64,000 bases of DNA from Halobacteriovorax vibrionivorans. Lineage in GTDB: Bacteria; Bdellovibrionota; Bacteriovoracia; Bacteriovoracales; Bacteriovoracaceae. The stretch is from the NCBI RefSeq assembly GCF_003346865.1, contig NZ_QDKL01000001.1, positions 372,001 through 436,000 on the forward strand, in the 5' to 3' direction. Every line of letters begins with the position of its first letter. Within the stretch, counting starts at the first letter, position 1. The notes below the pieces were generated by a model. That model saw only the letters and a list, made by a program, of their open reading frames with translations. It had not been told where the DNA came from and made no database searches. Positions 62,214-64,000 of the stretch are shown piece by piece. Position numbers and translations under genes: made by a program.

Positions 62214-63596
62214 ATGAAGGCTTGTTACAAAAAGCTATTTATTATGAGTGCATTATTTCTATCGAGTACTTACGTACAAAATGAAATGATGATTTCTAAT
62301 AACGTAGAACGCACAGGACACTATCGTGAAATTGCAGGTGAGCAAAATGTGCAAGAAATTACGGTCTCTAATTACCAGGTCCATCAAAAAGGAATCTTTG
62401 ACCTTTGGTTTGACTCCGCAAGACTTTTTGGAAAGGTTGAGCATGTTACAAAAGTTGAGATTCAATTAAAAGATAAGAAATTAATCGATGATTATAAAGA
62501 TCTCACAAAACGCTTTGGCGAATTGCAAGAGAAGTCCAGTACAATGACTGAAGAGCTTGCTAGAAGTAGTGAAGAGATTTCAAAACTTAAATCACAATTG
62601 AGTGAAGTCCAATCATCAACAGACAATGTCGATGAAGCAATCAAACAAGAGAAAATTCAGGCCCTCGAAGAGCTTATCGAAGCTCGAACAGCTGAGCTAG
62701 AAACTGCAAAAGAGGCAATCTCTAAATTTGAAGAAACAAAAGAAAACTTAAGACTAATAAGTGAAAAACTTATTACTCTTCAAGAAGAAAATGAAGCATT
62801 AAAAGAAGAGAATGCAAAACTTGTTTGTGAAATTCAAAATGCAAAATCAGAAGTTAATACTGATGAAATCAAAAAGCTTCAAGATGAGTTAGCTAAGATT
62901 ACAGCTGAACTTGATGAATATAAGAAAGAAGATTCAAATGAAGAGTCTCCTAAAGTAGCTTCATCTGAAAAAGAAAAAGAAGATAAAAAAAGGAAGGAAG
63001 ACAAAGATAAAGAAGACAAGAAAGATAAGGATGATTCTGAATTTACAGAAACAGAACTTGCCCTTATTGAGTATATTCAATCAATGCAAAATGAAATTGC
63101 ACAACAAAGACAAGAGCAGCAAGCATTCATGATGCAACAACTAATTAATCCAATGGCCCAGTCATTTACAAAGCCTCAGATTAATTCGTACTTTGGATCA
63201 TTTGATGCCTTTAATAATCAGCAAAGTGATTATATGTCTATGATGCTTGATTTAAGACAGCAGACACAATTTATCCAGAGCTTGAACGCGGCCAACAATT
63301 GGAATTACGGTTACAATGACTATTACGGACAAGATGCACCAATGATGAGATTCAGTGAATCAATGCCTTGGGGAACGCAATTGGCACCAGATCAAGCGAT
63401 TCAGGTAAAGAATTATGATTACTCACGCTACGGTTTTGGATGGGGAACGCAAATCCCAGCTCAAAACTTTAGACTAGGAGCTTCAGCAACAAAAGGAAGC
63501 TACGGTGGTATGAATTCAACTGGCAATACTCCAATTATGAACAACCAATCAAATGTTTTAGATGCCTCTAGTACAGGTGACTTTAGGCTATTTTAA
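62214..63596 (+). CDS. exported coiled-coil protein with charged and Q/N-rich segments
   Basis: A 460-residue protein with a signal-like N-terminus (MKACYKKLFIMSALFLSS), a long coiled coil (about 80-250, LEELIEARTAELETAKEAIS, ENEALKEENAKL), a lysine/aspartate run (KEKEDKKRKEDKDKEDK) and a Q/N/Y/G/S-rich C-terminus with no fixed fold. It looks like a periplasmic or surface structural protein. The ATG at 62214 has GGGAGGA upstream; the frame starts four codons earlier without benefit. A terminator follows. I do not recognise a family. Confidence 0.75.
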   Translation: MKACYKKLFIMSALFLSSTYVQNEMMISNNVERTGHYREIAGEQNVQEITVSNYQVHQKGIFDLWFDSARLFGKVEHVTKVEIQLKDKKLIDDYKDLTKRFGELQEKSSTMTEELARSSEEISKLKSQLSEVQSSTDNVDEAIKQEKIQALEELIEARTAELETAKEAISKFEETKENLRLISEKLITLQEENEALKEENAKLVCEIQNAKSEVNTDEIKKLQDELAKITAELDEYKKEDSNEESPKVASSEKEKEDKKRKEDKDKEDKKDKDDSEFTETELALIEYIQSMQNEIAQQRQEQQAFMMQQLINPMAQSFTKPQINSYFGSFDAFNNQQSDYMSMMLDLRQQTQFIQSLNAANNWNYGYNDYYGQDAPMMRFSESMPWGTQLAPDQAIQVKNYDYSRYGFGWGTQIPAQNFRLGASATKGSYGGMNSTGNTPIMNNQSNVLDASSTGDFRLF

Positions 63597-63625
63597 TACC
63601 CCACCCCCTCCATTTATTTGATACA

Positions 63626-63653
63626 TTGGCCGACTTCAATAGTCGGCCTTTTG
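63626..63653 (+). terminator. rho-independent terminator of the coiled-coil gene
   Basis: GGCCGACT (63628-63635) pairs with AGTCGGCC (63641-63648) around TCAAT and is followed by TTTT. It begins ~30 bp after the stop codon. Confidence 0.88.
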
Positions 63654-63744
63654 TGATTTAATGGAAATTTTTGCCATTTTTACTAAACTTATTCATCTAT
63701 TCTTCGAAGAGATACTTGTTACATTTAAGAAATAAGGTCTATTC

Positions 63745-63987
63745 ATGAAAGAATTAAACAAAACTCATAGTAAAAAAAGACTCATTAAGAAATGCCATAT
63801 GTGTGGCCACATGCATGACACTGCTACAGAAGTTCAAAAATGTCATAGCTGCAAGAAGTCATTTCTTCCTTCAAACTACTTTAATAAGATTCATGCTTCT
63901 AATTCTCAAGAGTTTAGAATGCTTTTCTCTGAAGTTAACGACCTGCATGAAGAAGACGTTATAAAGGGTATTACCGTCATTTGGTAA
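63745..63987 (+). CDS. small zinc-ribbon protein
   Basis: An 80-residue cytosolic protein. Two CxxC knuckles, CHMC and CHSC, 15 residues apart, form a treble-clef or zinc-ribbon-type fold (KKCHMCGHMHD, VQKCHSCKKSF), with a basic N-terminus (THSKKRLIKK). It probably binds nucleic acid or another protein. AAGG precedes the ATG by 7 nt. No family name is assigned. It is separated by a terminator from the preceding gene. Confidence 0.7.
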   Translation: MKELNKTHSKKRLIKKCHMCGHMHDTATEVQKCHSCKKSFLPSNYFNKIHASNSQEFRMLFSEVNDLHEEDVIKGITVIW

Positions 63988-64000
63988 GACTTTATTAATT

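Noticed and set aside
1..64000. CRISPR array, rRNA operon, IS element or replication origin
   Set aside because: No regularly spaced repeats, rRNA segments, transposase frames or DnaA-box clusters were seen.

Overview
The window comes from an AT-rich, Gram-negative chromosome that most resembles the Bacteriovoracaceae/Halobacteriovorax branch of the predatory Bdellovibrionota. This is inferred from the gene set: a Tol system, an FHA-GGDEF protein laid out like the Bdellovibrio predation cyclase DgcB, many secreted nucleases and proteases, S74-capped fibre proteins, a short glucose-6-phosphate isomerase, bS21 and a pyruvate/PEP-cycle regulator. No rRNA, IS transposase, integrase or CRISPR array was seen. 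There is one tRNA, tRNA-Gly(GCC). Shine-Dalgarno (SD) sequences are strong and AAGGAG-like, and they move many starts inward from the longest possible frame.

Layout. 1-4755: the end of an FtsE-like ATPase, an HD phosphohydrolase, a small basic protein and a sigma54-activator-like regulator lacking key residues. 4886-12396 (minus): a nine-gene, tightly packed cluster sppA - lapB-like TPR - SH3-like - two unknowns - tolQ - tolR - tolA - tolB, with no pal; tolA appears to start at AUU. 12556-20922: rlmN, two tandem secreted EEP-fold nucleases, a large TIM-barrel-like unknown, an isovaleryl-CoA-dehydrogenase-like enzyme and a secreted metallopeptidase. 21054-28361: a second acyl-CoA dehydrogenase, pgi, the FHA-GGDEF cyclase, mutL, miaA and a PPDK/PEP-synthase regulator. 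28504-34851: rpsU, rarA, endonuclease I, a methyltransferase and several small secreted unknowns.

34853-37016 is the main accessory island. It holds an ABC/AAA ATPase gene overlapping a Toprim/RloB-like nuclease gene, bounded by a perfect 22-bp direct repeat. The right copy is half of a rho-independent terminator shared by the neighbours; the left copy encodes the last codons of the gene on the other side. It reads as a defence-type cassette inserted into a bidirectional terminator without harming either neighbour.

37072-47972: 2-oxoacid dehydrogenase E2 and E3, a DEDDh exonuclease, an EpmB/KamA-like radical SAM enzyme, tRNA-Gly followed by a hairpin-rich spacer, a CBS protein, a phosphoribosyltransferase, a CheR-REC-degenerate-CheB fusion and an amino-acid permease. 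48039-63987 is an envelope and surface region: an HExxH protease joined to a predicted outer-membrane barrel, an M48 lipoprotein protease, a lysozyme-like secreted protein, then a translationally coupled pair made of a 1294-residue fibre with an S74 chaperone and an 1188-residue protein with five fibrinogen-like modules. That pair is the best candidate here for a prey- or surface-adhesion system. A thioesterase, a coiled-coil exported protein and a zinc-ribbon protein close the window.
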